Below are positions 34,660 through 42,887 of a stretch of 63,621 nucleotides of DNA, piece after piece. Made by a program: the position numbers and the translations under genes. The notes beneath the pieces are model-generated. The model saw nothing but the letters and a program-made list of their open reading frames with translations. It did not search any database and was not told the DNA's origin. This DNA comes from Verrucomicrobiaceae bacterium UBA7681 (GTDB lineage: Bacteria; Verrucomicrobiota; Verrucomicrobiia; Verrucomicrobiales; Verrucomicrobiaceae). Location of the stretch: assembly GCA_002482965.1 (NCBI GenBank), contig DLGZ01000038.1, forward strand, positions 1 through 63,621, written 5' to 3'. How positions within the stretch are numbered: the first letter of the stretch is position 1; the number at the start of each line of letters is the position of its first letter.

Positions 34660-37542
34660 TCAATGGTTGAAGTAGAACTCCTTGGAGTTCAGCAGTGCCC
34701 AAAACAAATCTTCGAGGACGTTTTGGCGGGCGCCGGCGTCTTCGGCGATGGCTTGCTGCACGTTGGTCCATTCTTTGTCCAGAGGCATGCGGCCAAAGAC
34801 GCGGAGGAAGAGATCTTCCACGATTTCGCGGTCGTTCTTCTTGTCCTGAATCATCTTGGCGACGACGCGGCCCTGCTTGATGCGGTCATTCACGGCGTCG
34901 CCGTTCATGAGATGCAGAGCCTGTGAGAGTGTGGGTTCCATCTTCACTTCGCAGGAGCAGACGGATTCACGCTTGGCACGGCCAAAGGTGGTGAGGAAGT
35001 AGTTCGAGACGGCACCATCGGCGATCTGCACGGCGCGGGCTCCGAGAGGCAGGCCCTGGAACTTGTTGGGCGTGTCGGTGATCTGTGAGATGGCGTCCAG
35101 CAGCACTTCGGCGCGCACACGGCGGACCTGGGCGTGGGAGAAGTTGCGTTTGTCGCCTGCATTGGTCTCATTGACCTTGGTGCTGCGCTGGTACGTCTGG
35201 GAGTTGCAGACATCACGGACGAACTTACGCATGTCGTAGTTGTACTCGGTCAGGTGCTCGGCCATGGCGGCAATGAGAGCGGGATTGGAGGGCGGATTGG
35301 AGACACGCACGTCATCGACGGGCTCCACCACGCCAACACCGTTGAAGTGGGACCAGACGATGTTGGCGATGTTGCGGGCGAAGAAGGGATTGCTTGGCGA
35401 GGCCATCCATCCGGCGAGCACCTTGCGGCGGTCTTCGCCAGGTTTCATTTCTGGCGTGTCGCCGCCTAGGAATTTGGGCTTCATCACGGCCTGCGTGAGG
35501 AAGTGCCTCGATTCTCCTCCCTTGCTGTTGTAGATGATGACTTCAGCCGGATCGTCGGTCGCTTTGCGGCCGATCTGGGCGAAGAAGGCTTTGAAGCCGT
35601 AGTAGTCATCCATGGTCCAGCGGTCGAAGGGATGGTTGTGGCACTGGGCGCACTGGATGCGCATGCCCATGAACACCTGGGCAACGTTTTCCGTCAGCTT
35701 GAGCTGGTCGAGTTCGGTCTGGTAAAAATTGACCGCAGGGTTGGAGACGGTGCCGCCGGTGGAGGCGAGGAGCTCCACCACGATTTCATTGATGGGGATG
35801 TTCTTGCCGATGCGCTCGGAGAGCCAGTTGTAATACAGCAGAGCGTTCTTGTAGAACGGCGGAGTGTTGTTGTTGATGGCGGAGCGGATCTGCAGCAGCT
35901 CGGCCCACTTCATGACCCACAGTTCGGTGAACTCTTTGCGCTCCAGCAGGCTGTCCACCAGTGCAGCACGCTTGTTGGGGTTGGTGTCGGCCAGGAAGGC
36001 GCGCATGTCCTTCGATTCAGGATACACACCGGCGATGTCGATGAAGGCACGGCGCACGAATTCTTCGTCCGTGCAGATGCCGGAGGGCAGGATGCGGAGC
36101 TTGTGGAGGTTTTCATCGACCAAGGTGTCGATGTAGTTCGTTTCGGCGAGATTGGGCCTCTCGTACTTAAGCTGCGCAGGAATCACGAGCACCTGGGCGG
36201 TGACGGAGTACACATTGAAACGGGCGAGCATGAACGCAGCGCCACGATCACCGGAGGTCACGAGGCCCTGCTTGTCGATAGTCGCGGTCGGGTCGTTGTT
36301 GGACATGAAGAGCGCGAGGTTCGTCACATCGCGGTCGGTGCCGTCGGAGTAGGTGGCGCGCACGGTGATCTGCTGAGTGGCGTTCTTGCCTTCCATGACG
36401 ATCTGGCTGGGGAAGACTTCGATGCCGGTGACCTTGGCCACATCGGCAGCGTCATCCGGCGCACCTGCGGTGATCCATTCGAGCAGTGCCTTGTTATAGA
36501 CTGAGTCTGGTTCGAAGCACTGGTTGCCTGAATGTGGCACAGCCCCCACGGCTTTTTCAATCAGTGAGCTTTCTTCTGGGATGGCCAGATTGATGCGGCG
36601 GCCTGGCATCTCACGGGTGATGCGGAGGAAGTCGCCTGCAGGGTCCATGCCAAAGAGGGAGGTGCGGAAGCCGTCCTTGCCACGAGCGGCGCCGTGGCAG
36701 CCGCCTTGATTGCAACCACCGCGCATGAACACTGGCATGCAGTCGAGGCGGAAGGAGATGGCGCGATCCTTGGTGCCATCTTTGACATTGATAGCGGCTT
36801 TGACCGTCTGCCCGCCGATGGTGGCGATGAGTTCGGTACTGCCTGCATCTGCGATGGGCTTCAAGGTAAAACCATCGAGTGCGGCGATCTTGCTGTCGGC
36901 GACTCTGAGGTCGCAGACGCCGGTAACGTCCTTGGTGGTGGCATCCTGAAAGGTGGCCAGCACGACCACCTTGTGGAAGTCGCGCTTGGTTTCCAGCGAG
37001 TATTTCTCTGGCAGAATCTGGAGGTTCTTCAGCGTGGGCAGCTTCTTTTGCAGCTCGGCCAGGGCCTGGCGCTGCTCCGGAGTTTTGTACTGGAGGGTGA
37101 GGTTCTGCGGCCACTTTGCGCCTTCTGCGATCCAGCGCTTGAGCACGTCTATCTCATTCGCCGAGAGCGGTCCGCCTTTCGGTGGCATGATGTCGTCATG
37201 ATCTTTGGGAAGGATGACGCGCTTGATCATCTCGCTGTCATCAGGCTTGCCAGCGACGAGGGCGGGGCCGGCGGCACCGCCTTTGAGCAGAGCGGCAGCG
37301 GAATCCATCAGCAGCTTGCCTTTGATCTTGTTGGGATTGTGGCACTCCAAGCACTTGTTTTCCAAGATGTGCTGCACATCACGTGCAAAATCGACACCTG
37401 TAACGGCGGCAGGGACGGCTGCTGTCGGTGCGGCTGCTACAATGGGGGCAGCGGCTGGCGCTGCGGGAGTTGCAGGATCAGCAGCAAGACCGCAGGAAGT
37501 GATGGCGAGGATAAAGAGAGAAGCTCGCACGGGGCTTTTCAT
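34660..37542 (-). CDS. Large planctomycete-type cytochrome protein (PSCyt1, Ig-like, DUF1549, DUF1553)
   Basis: The protein is 960 residues from the ATG at 37542. A signal peptide and an Ala/Pro-rich stretch (to about 48) lead to a PSCyt1 domain with CLECH (Cys64, Cys67, His68) and the segment DIMPPKGGPLSANEIDVLKR. A second possible haem site is GGCNQGGCHGAARGKDGF, with a CX4CH spacing. A group-2 Ig-like domain (IEVFPSQIVMEGKNATQQIT) precedes DUF1549 (EEFVRRAFIDIAGVYPES, CAQCHNHPFDRWTMDDYYGF) and DUF1553 (FARNIANIVWSHFNGVGVVE, REIVEDLFLRVFGRMPLDKE). The ORF can be extended to 37662, but the signal peptide supports 37542. It is a secreted, probably membrane-attached protein of unknown reaction. 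Confidence 0.92.
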   Translation of the reverse strand: MKSPVRASLFILAITSCGLAADPATPAAPAAAPIVAAAPTAAVPAAVTGVDFARDVQHILENKCLECHNPNKIKGKLLMDSAAALLKGGAAGPALVAGKPDDSEMIKRVILPKDHDDIMPPKGGPLSANEIDVLKRWIAEGAKWPQNLTLQYKTPEQRQALAELQKKLPTLKNLQILPEKYSLETKRDFHKVVVLATFQDATTKDVTGVCDLRVADSKIAALDGFTLKPIADAGSTELIATIGGQTVKAAINVKDGTKDRAISFRLDCMPVFMRGGCNQGGCHGAARGKDGFRTSLFGMDPAGDFLRITREMPGRRINLAIPEESSLIEKAVGAVPHSGNQCFEPDSVYNKALLEWITAGAPDDAADVAKVTGIEVFPSQIVMEGKNATQQITVRATYSDGTDRDVTNLALFMSNNDPTATIDKQGLVTSGDRGAAFMLARFNVYSVTAQVLVIPAQLKYERPNLAETNYIDTLVDENLHKLRILPSGICTDEEFVRRAFIDIAGVYPESKDMRAFLADTNPNKRAALVDSLLERKEFTELWVMKWAELLQIRSAINNNTPPFYKNALLYYNWLSERIGKNIPINEIVVELLASTGGTVSNPAVNFYQTELDQLKLTENVAQVFMGMRIQCAQCHNHPFDRWTMDDYYGFKAFFAQIGRKATDDPAEVIIYNSKGGESRHFLTQAVMKPKFLGGDTPEMKPGEDRRKVLAGWMASPSNPFFARNIANIVWSHFNGVGVVEPVDDVRVSNPPSNPALIAAMAEHLTEYNYDMRKFVRDVCNSQTYQRSTKVNETNAGDKRNFSHAQVRRVRAEVLLDAISQITDTPNKFQGLPLGARAVQIADGAVSNYFLTTFGRAKRESVCSCEVKMEPTLSQALHLMNGDAVNDRIKQGRVVAKMIQDKKNDREIVEDLFLRVFGRMPLDKEWTNVQQAIAEDAGARQNVLEDLFWALLNSKEFYFNH

Positions 37543-37630
37543 AGAGGGTAGGATCAAGGGGTTATTCAAGCTACGGGCCAAAGGGGATGCATTTATCAAA
37601 GGTGCGAAAAAACACTGTGAATAAAGTCCT

Positions 37631-38863
37631 TCAGGCCTCCAAGGCCGCCAGCCGCTGACCAATGGGCGGGTGGGAGTAATGCAGCCAGACCGTCAGCGAA
37701 TGGGGATTTGGGTGCGTGAGGTGATCGAGCGAAAGCTTTTGCAGACCTGCGATCAAAGGCGTGTTGCCGCAGGCGGCTCGGGCGAAGGCGTCGGCCTGGA
37801 ATTCGTGTCTGCGGCTTAGGGCGCTGCTCACCACTCCCAGCAGGAGGCTGGCAGGCTGATAGAGGATGCTGAAGAGCACCAGTCCGAGACCCAACGGCTG
37901 CCCCGTGACGCCGAAGGCCTGGAAAAACGCGGGCGACTGCAAGGCGGCATGGAGCAGGTAAAACATCAGTCCGCTTTCCAGCAGGCCCAAGACCAACTGC
38001 TGCGGTACGTGACGGCATTTGTGATGTCCGATCTCGTGGGCCAGGATCGCCTCCAGTTCTTCTTGCGAGTGCTTTTCGATCAAGGTGTCGAACAGGGCGA
38101 TGCGCTTGTTTTTGCCAAAGCCACTGAGAAAGGCATTCGCCTTGCTGGACCGACGCGAGCCATCCACCACCGAAACATCGACGACGGGGAATTTGAGCCG
38201 TGCCGCCAGCGCCAGCAGCGCCTCGCGGAGCGGGCCATCGGCCAGCGGCTTGAATTTGAGAAACAGCGGCATCAGCAGCCGTGGAGAGAGCCAGGCCATG
38301 ACAAGGCTGAAACTGGCAACCGTGAGCCAGGTGTAGAGCACCGCCTGCTGCTGGGTCTGGAAGAACCACAGGATCAGCGCCAGCAGCGGACCGCCGAGAA
38401 GGGCGGTGAGCAGCAGCCCTTTGAGGCGGTCTTTGATGAAGGTGCCTGGGGTGGTGCGGTTGAATCCGTACTCGGCTTCGATCTTGAAGGTGTCATAGGC
38501 ATCGAAGGGCAGGGACAGCACGTTTTGCACCAGCATGAACAGGCCGATGACGCCCACGCCCGTCGGCACGGCATTCCAGCCCCAGCCGGTGCTCCAGCGC
38601 TGCAGCCAGTCAAAGCCGCCGCCCCACCAGACCAAAATCAATGCGCCCACCGAGAAGGTGCTGCGCAGCAGATCGAGGTGAGCTGATTTACCGGCGTATT
38701 CACCGGCTTTCTGCACCGTTTCGTCTGTGAAAATCGCTTTCAATCGCTGGGGCAAAGCGTGGCGGAACTGCCCGAGATTTAAAAAAGTGGCGACGATTTC
38801 GAGGTGAAACACACCAAGCACTCCGACAAGGGCGGCGATGAACCAGGGATTGGAAAGAGACAT
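37631..38863 (-). CDS. Ste24-like M48 CAAX-protease homologue
   Basis: The 410-residue protein has several membrane helices and the Ste24 layout. It includes YGFNRTTPGTFIKDRLKGLL, a conserved VVDGSRRSSKANAFLSGFGK, the zinc motif HEIGHH (residues 276-281) and a third-ligand region RRHEFQADAFARAA. In eukaryotes Ste24 cleaves prenylated proteins, while bacterial homologues act on membrane proteins of unknown identity. It is single, with a promoter region shared with the esterase gene at 39397, and ends 88 bases upstream of the cytochrome gene's start. Confidence 0.93.
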   Translation of the reverse strand: MSLSNPWFIAALVGVLGVFHLEIVATFLNLGQFRHALPQRLKAIFTDETVQKAGEYAGKSAHLDLLRSTFSVGALILVWWGGGFDWLQRWSTGWGWNAVPTGVGVIGLFMLVQNVLSLPFDAYDTFKIEAEYGFNRTTPGTFIKDRLKGLLLTALLGGPLLALILWFFQTQQQAVLYTWLTVASFSLVMAWLSPRLLMPLFLKFKPLADGPLREALLALAARLKFPVVDVSVVDGSRRSSKANAFLSGFGKNKRIALFDTLIEKHSQEELEAILAHEIGHHKCRHVPQQLVLGLLESGLMFYLLHAALQSPAFFQAFGVTGQPLGLGLVLFSILYQPASLLLGVVSSALSRRHEFQADAFARAACGNTPLIAGLQKLSLDHLTHPNPHSLTVWLHYSHPPIGQRLAALEA

Positions 38864-39048
38864 GAGAAGAGGGGACGGGGGCTTGGCGCTTCAATGCCAG
38901 CCCATGGGCAGGTTTTGGTAATGCTGGGGGATACAGGTCACAAGCACGAATGGCACTGAGTTACGCGTCGTTGTCGTCTTTGGGCAGCCTTTCTTCAGCA
39001 GCCCTTCAGTCCCAACGAGACTGCATCAGTGCCCCGGCGGCGGGTGTT

Positions 39049-39219
39049 GGGTTCATTCGGGTTCACCCATTGGGTTCAGGGTCAGGTTCAGGTTCACCCG
39101 TTGGAGGCTGGGTTTGGGTTCACGGGTTCATACCCTATATATAGGGTATGAACCCGTGAACCCATGAACCCAATGGGTTCAAATTCCATTTTGAACCCGA
39201 TTTGAACCCACGTGAACCT
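39049..39219. repeat. GGGTTCA heptamer array with a perfect 50-bp palindrome
   Basis: Six GGGTTCA-type units on the plus strand (39049, 39059, 39072, about 39090, 39116, 39124) are mirrored by TGAACCC units (39149, 39157, 39165, 39192, 39203). The centre, 39115-39164, is perfectly palindromic: left arm starts TGGGTTCACGGGTTCATACC and closes on TATATATA. Upstream CCCATTGGGTTCA (39067-39079) also mirrors TGAACCCAATGGG (39165-39177). The array lies in the 533-base gap between the divergent Ste24-like and esterase genes. A further hairpin GGGACTT-GGC-AAGTCCC is at 39302-39318. No coding sequence is supported between 38864 and 39396. Confidence 0.9.
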
Positions 39220-39396
39220 TGAACTCATTTTACCCACCGGCAGGCCCAATGGGGGGGATGAGACAGTCAGCCCAGAACTTGCCGCCGGTGCCCGTCCAGA
39301 AGGGACTTGGCAAGTCCCGCTCCTTGGCCAAAAAATAATGTAACCACTCGCGCTGTGCGGCAGTTCAATCAATGACCACCTCCAAACCAGCACGCC

Positions 39397-40287
39397 ATGT
39401 CCAAAGTTCTCCTTCTTCTTTTTACCTTCATTTGCATCACCCCGGCATCAGCACAGATCGGCGGCATGTTGCGTGACCGGATCGCCCAGCGCAGGCAGGC
39501 GGCAGCCGAACCGGGTGGGGAGGAATTCAGCTATGGCACGGCTCCTTTGCAAAAGCTGGATTACTGGAAGCCCACGACTCCGGGATCTCCGCTGGTCATC
39601 TTTGTGCATGGCGGGGGCTGGAAGCGCGGCGACAAAACGGACGCGGTGGGCGTCAAGGGCGCACACGCCTTGCAGCAGGGCTATGCCTTTGCGTCCGTTA
39701 ATTATAGGCTCGTCCCCGCCGCCACCGTGGAGGAACAGGCGCAGGATGTGGCGAATGCCATCGCCTATTTGATCAGGAATGCGGCGAAGCTGGGCTTCGA
39801 CGGCAAGCGTGTCGCGCTGATGGGGCATAGCGCTGGAGCGCATCTGGTGGGGCTGGTCAGCACGGACCTGCGGTTTTTGAAAATAGCAGAAGTGGACGTG
39901 AAGAATCTGCGCGGCTCGATCCTGCTCGATGGTGCTGCGTATGATGTGCCGCGCCAGATCGCCGAAGGTGGCAACTTCATGCATGACACCTACCTGGAAG
40001 CCTTTGGCACCGAGCCGAACCGGCAGAAAGGTCTCTCTCCCACAGTGCAGGCAGCCGCGCCGAATGTCCGTGCCTTCCTCATCCTGCATGTGCAGCGCGA
40101 GGACGGAACGGCTCAATCCAACGCGCTAGGTGCGGCTTTGCGCAAGGCGGAGACAGCCGCCGAGGTCAAAGGCTTTGAGGGGCGCGGTCTGCAAGGGCAT
40201 GCGGAGATTAATCGCAAGCTGGGGGATCCTTCCTATCCGGCGACTCCGGTCGTGGATGCGTGGTTGAAGGGTGTGTTTGGGATGTGA
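39397..40287 (+). CDS. Exported alpha/beta-hydrolase (carboxylesterase/lipase type)
   Basis: The 296-residue protein has a signal peptide (MSKVLLLLFTFICITPASAQ). The alpha/beta-hydrolase fold shows an oxyanion segment VIFVHGGGWKRGD, the nucleophile elbow ALMGHSAGAHLVGLVSTD with the catalytic Ser, and a late His in GRGLQGHAEINRKLGDP. This matches the HGGGW branch (BD-FAE, kynurenine formamidase-like) used in carbohydrate or lipid ester hydrolysis. It stands alone, preceded by the heptamer array and followed by a strong terminator-like hairpin. Confidence 0.9.
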   Translation: MSKVLLLLFTFICITPASAQIGGMLRDRIAQRRQAAAEPGGEEFSYGTAPLQKLDYWKPTTPGSPLVIFVHGGGWKRGDKTDAVGVKGAHALQQGYAFASVNYRLVPAATVEEQAQDVANAIAYLIRNAAKLGFDGKRVALMGHSAGAHLVGLVSTDLRFLKIAEVDVKNLRGSILLDGAAYDVPRQIAEGGNFMHDTYLEAFGTEPNRQKGLSPTVQAAAPNVRAFLILHVQREDGTAQSNALGAALRKAETAAEVKGFEGRGLQGHAEINRKLGDPSYPATPVVDAWLKGVFGM

Positions 40288-40379
40288 GTGCATGATCAAA
40301 CTGTGCCTTAAACCAAGGTTATTGAGTTCATGGGATCGATAAGAACTTCATTCCGTGTCGGGGCGGCAAGGACGCTCGC

Positions 40380-40463
40380 CCAGAGCCGATGAAACATCAG
40401 CGCTCCCAGCAAAGAGCTTCGCCCAGCTCGGTGCTGGGAGCGCTGGTTTTTAACCGGCTCTGG
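40380..40463 (+). terminator. Two-level hairpin with T-tract after the esterase gene
   Basis: An inner 13-base perfect stem (CAGCGCTCCCAGC, 40398-40410, with its complement at 40433-40445) is followed by GTTTTT. An outer stem CCAGAGCCG (40380-40388)/CGGCTCTGG (40455-40463) brackets the whole. It lies about 90 bases after the esterase stop and probably ends that transcript. Nothing else is seen in 40288-40560. Confidence 0.7.
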
Positions 40464-40560
40464 CGACGGCCCCCTGAAGCACAAACACCCCACCACCTTC
40501 ACAGCTGCCTCATCCGCCATCGAAAACGCAGACGACACTCGACCGACCGACCGTCCACGT

Positions 40561-41595
40561 TCATGTCCCCATGTTCTCAATCCCTGTCTCCACATGCACC
40601 GTATGCTCATGCCCGTGCTCGGCCTGATGCACTAAATACGAGGCAAAGATGTCCTCCAGCTCCATCACGCTGCCGATTTGTGAAAAGCGCTGGCGGAGCC
40701 ATTTGCCGCCGGGGATGGACTTGGTGTAGTTCATGAGGCGGTTGCGCATGGAGCGAATCGTCGGTAGCTCGCCCATGTGGGCGTTGCGCTCGATGGCCAG
40801 TTTGCAGTGGCGGCGCATGAAGTTGAAGCGCTCCTCCACAGTCGCGTGCGGGGCATGGGTGCCGGTGGCGAGGTAATGCTTCGCTTCTTTGAAGACCCAG
40901 GGATTCGCCATGGCGGCACGGCCGATCATGACGCCCTTCACGTTCGTTTGCGCGCGGCGGATTTCCACATCGACACCGCTGGAGATGTCGCCGTTGCCGA
41001 TGACGGGAATCTTCACGGCATCCGCCACCTGACCGATGACATCCCAGTCCGCGAGACCGGTGTAGCCCTGTGCACGGGTGCGGCCATGCACGGCGATGGC
41101 CTGCATGCCGCAGTCTTCAAGAATGCGGGCGACTTCGATGGCGTTGACGAGGCTGGCGTCCCAGCCGATGCGCATCTTGGCGGTCACGGGAATGGGCACG
41201 GCCTTGGCGACTTCGCGTGCCACGCTGGCGAGGAGCGGGCAGTCTTTGAGCAGGGATGAGCCGCCGTTTTTGGAAACGACCTTGTTCACGGGGCAGCCGA
41301 AATTGATGTCGATGAAGTCGGGCTGCTTCCAGTCGATGATTTTGCGTGCGGCTTCGCCCATGCGCACGCCGTCGGAGCCGAAGAGCTGCACGCCGAGCGG
41401 GCGCTGTGCATCGTCGAAATCGGTGTAGTGCCGCGTGCGGTCATCGCGCTGCAGGATGCCCTCGGCGCTGACAAATTCCGTCATCATCACATCCGCGCCC
41501 TGTTCCTTGCACAAATGGCGGAAGATCACGTCCGTGACCCCGGCCATGGGGGCCAGATACAGGGGAAAGCGGTCATTTTCGAACCATGGAAGCAT
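40561..41595 (-). CDS. dusB: tRNA-dihydrouridine synthase (DusB type)
   Basis: From the ATG at 41595 (MLPWFENDRFPLYLAPMAGV) the protein is 344 residues. It has LYLAPMAGVTDVIFRHLCKE at the start, the catalytic Cys in INFGCPVNKVVSKNGGSSLL, VTAKMRIGWD, the HGRTRAQGYTGLADWDVIG motif and FMN-phosphate-binding IGNGDISSGVD and MIGRAAMANPW. The enzyme reduces uridines in tRNA with FMN and NADPH. It is a single gene; its start is 54 bases from the divergent small membrane gene. The upstream in-frame start at 41679 would overlap that gene and was not chosen. Confidence 0.94.
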   Translation of the reverse strand: MLPWFENDRFPLYLAPMAGVTDVIFRHLCKEQGADVMMTEFVSAEGILQRDDRTRHYTDFDDAQRPLGVQLFGSDGVRMGEAARKIIDWKQPDFIDINFGCPVNKVVSKNGGSSLLKDCPLLASVAREVAKAVPIPVTAKMRIGWDASLVNAIEVARILEDCGMQAIAVHGRTRAQGYTGLADWDVIGQVADAVKIPVIGNGDISSGVDVEIRRAQTNVKGVMIGRAAMANPWVFKEAKHYLATGTHAPHATVEERFNFMRRHCKLAIERNAHMGELPTIRSMRNRLMNYTKSIPGGKWLRQRFSQIGSVMELEDIFASYLVHQAEHGHEHTVHVETGIENMGT

Positions 41596-41648
41596 CTTTA
41601 AAGCATAGCCGAACTGGCACAGTGCGGCAAGTCGTGTCACATTTGGCG

Positions 41649-41828
41649 ATGGCAAGACGCCGACGCTACCGCAAACCACTCCTCCCCGGCCTCTGGACCG
41701 TGCTGGCCGCGTTTGCCTTGATGGGCAGCATCGGCGGGATGTTCTGGGTGCTCGGCAAGAAGACGAAGATCAGCCGGGTGGGACCATCGCCACCGGTGAC
41801 TGTGGGTGCTGTGGCGAAGGGGAAGTAA
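41649..41828 (+). CDS. Small single-helix membrane protein (hypothetical)
   Basis: From the ATG at 41649 the product is 59 residues: a basic N-terminus (MARRRRYRKPLLPG), one hydrophobic helix (about 15-37) and a short Lys-rich tail. No family is recognised. The N-in positive-inside topology is credible, but only this supports the call. It is divergent from dusB and ends before an inverted-repeat element. Confidence 0.45.
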   Translation: MARRRRYRKPLLPGLWTVLAAFALMGSIGGMFWVLGKKTKISRVGPSPPVTVGAVAKGK

Positions 41829-41840
41829 TCGGGCGGTCAG

Positions 41841-41964
41841 AATGACGAAGGTCGAAGTGCTAATGACTAAATAAATCCGAAGCTCGAATGCCGAAAACGA
41901 CCTCAGCCATCTGCGGCCACTTGTTCGCAGTTCGTCATTGGCGCTTCGACATTACTTCGTCATT
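41841..41964. repeat. Inverted-repeat element with AATGACGAAG arms
   Basis: The left arm (41841-41870, AATGACGAAGGTCGAAGTGC then TAATGAC) and right arm (41931-41964) are about 30-34 bases and match well after a 4-base gap, around a loop of about 60 bases. The element fills the gap between the convergent small membrane gene and scpA (41829-42002). Its core AATGACGAA recurs at 26214 and 43285. Confidence 0.75.
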
Positions 41965-42002
41965 GCATGGCGCTGCAGCTTCCTATCTGCCAGCGACTTC
42001 GC

Positions 42003-42731
42003 CTACACCGCCGGTCTCACCACCACAATGTCCCCCAGCATCTGCTCCTGTTCCACCTGCAGGTGGTTGAGCTTGATGAGTTCCAGCATGGCCAGGAAGG
42101 TCACGATCACTTCGCCACGGCTTGCGGCGCTGGTGAAGAGGTCTTCAAACCGCACCTTGGTGCCAACGAGTACGATCTGGAGCAGGTGCTCAATCTTGTC
42201 CGCCACGGTGTAGCGGTCATTGACGATTTCGCGGAAGTCGCTCGCGTTTTCAAAGCGCTTCAGGATGCGCTGGAAGGCGCGGATGAGGTCGAAGATGCCC
42301 ACCTGGCCGATGGTCTCCACCGGGGCGTCGAGGTCGGGGAGTTCCGGCGTGGTGACGAACAATTCATCGCTCTTCACCTCCTGCGCACCGAGGAAGTGGG
42401 CGGCTTCCTTGAACTTCTTGTACTCCATGAGCTGACGGATCAGCTCCCAGCGCGGGTCACTCTCTTCTGCATCCTCTTCCGGTGGCTGCACCGCCTGCGG
42501 CAGGAGTTCGCGGCTTTTGATGTACATCAGATTGGCCGCCATGACGATGAACTCGCTCGCGAGCTCGATGTTGAGCGCCTGGAACGTGTCGATGTAATCC
42601 AGGTACTGCCGCGTGATGCGCTCCAGCGACACGTTGTAGATGTCGATCTCCTCCTTTTTGATCAGGTAAAGCAACAGGTCCAGCGGGCCTTCAAAAATCT
42701 CGAGTCTAACTTTGTAATCGGTGTCTTCCAC
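42003..42731 (-). CDS. scpA: Segregation and condensation protein A
   Basis: The 242-residue protein begins YKVRLEIFEGPLDLLLYLIK, the highly conserved ScpA start. EEIDIYNVSLERITRQYLDY and IELASEFIVMAANLMYIKSR follow, ending in a winged-helix-like segment (RGEVIVTFLAMLELIKLNHL). ScpA is the kleisin of the bacterial SMC condensin and binds ScpB. No scpB is seen next to it. It is flanked by inverted repeats on both sides. Confidence 0.95.
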   Translation of the reverse strand: MEDTDYKVRLEIFEGPLDLLLYLIKKEEIDIYNVSLERITRQYLDYIDTFQALNIELASEFIVMAANLMYIKSRELLPQAVQPPEEDAEESDPRWELIRQLMEYKKFKEAAHFLGAQEVKSDELFVTTPELPDLDAPVETIGQVGIFDLIRAFQRILKRFENASDFREIVNDRYTVADKIEHLLQIVLVGTKVRFEDLFTSAASRGEVIVTFLAMLELIKLNHLQVEQEQMLGDIVVVRPAV

Positions 42732-42827
42732 GCGCCGAGATAGAGCGGGGAATTGATGCTAGCAACCGGGAGCGCGAGTATTCTGCTCGCCTGACTCTCC
42801 TGCCGCTCACGGATTCGGCGCTCCGTT

Positions 42828-42884
42828 CGTTGTTCACGCTTCAGCGTGCTTCCCCTGCCTGCACACGCTAAAGCGTGAACAACG
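42828..42884. repeat. Inverted repeat with CACGCTTTAGCGTG-like arms
   Basis: The 21-base left arm (42828-42848) and right arm (42864-42884) differ at one position and read CGTTGTTCACGCTT(C/T)AGCGTG. Each arm also contains its own palindrome CACGCT-NN-AGCGTG. The element lies 3 bases after the stop of the STAND gene and upstream of scpA. It shares its core with elements inside the STAND gene and at 53128. Confidence 0.85.
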
Positions 42885-42887
42885 TGC

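Noticed and set aside
39049..39219. Intrinsic terminator
   Set aside because: It lies upstream of both neighbouring genes and lacks a T-tract after the stem.
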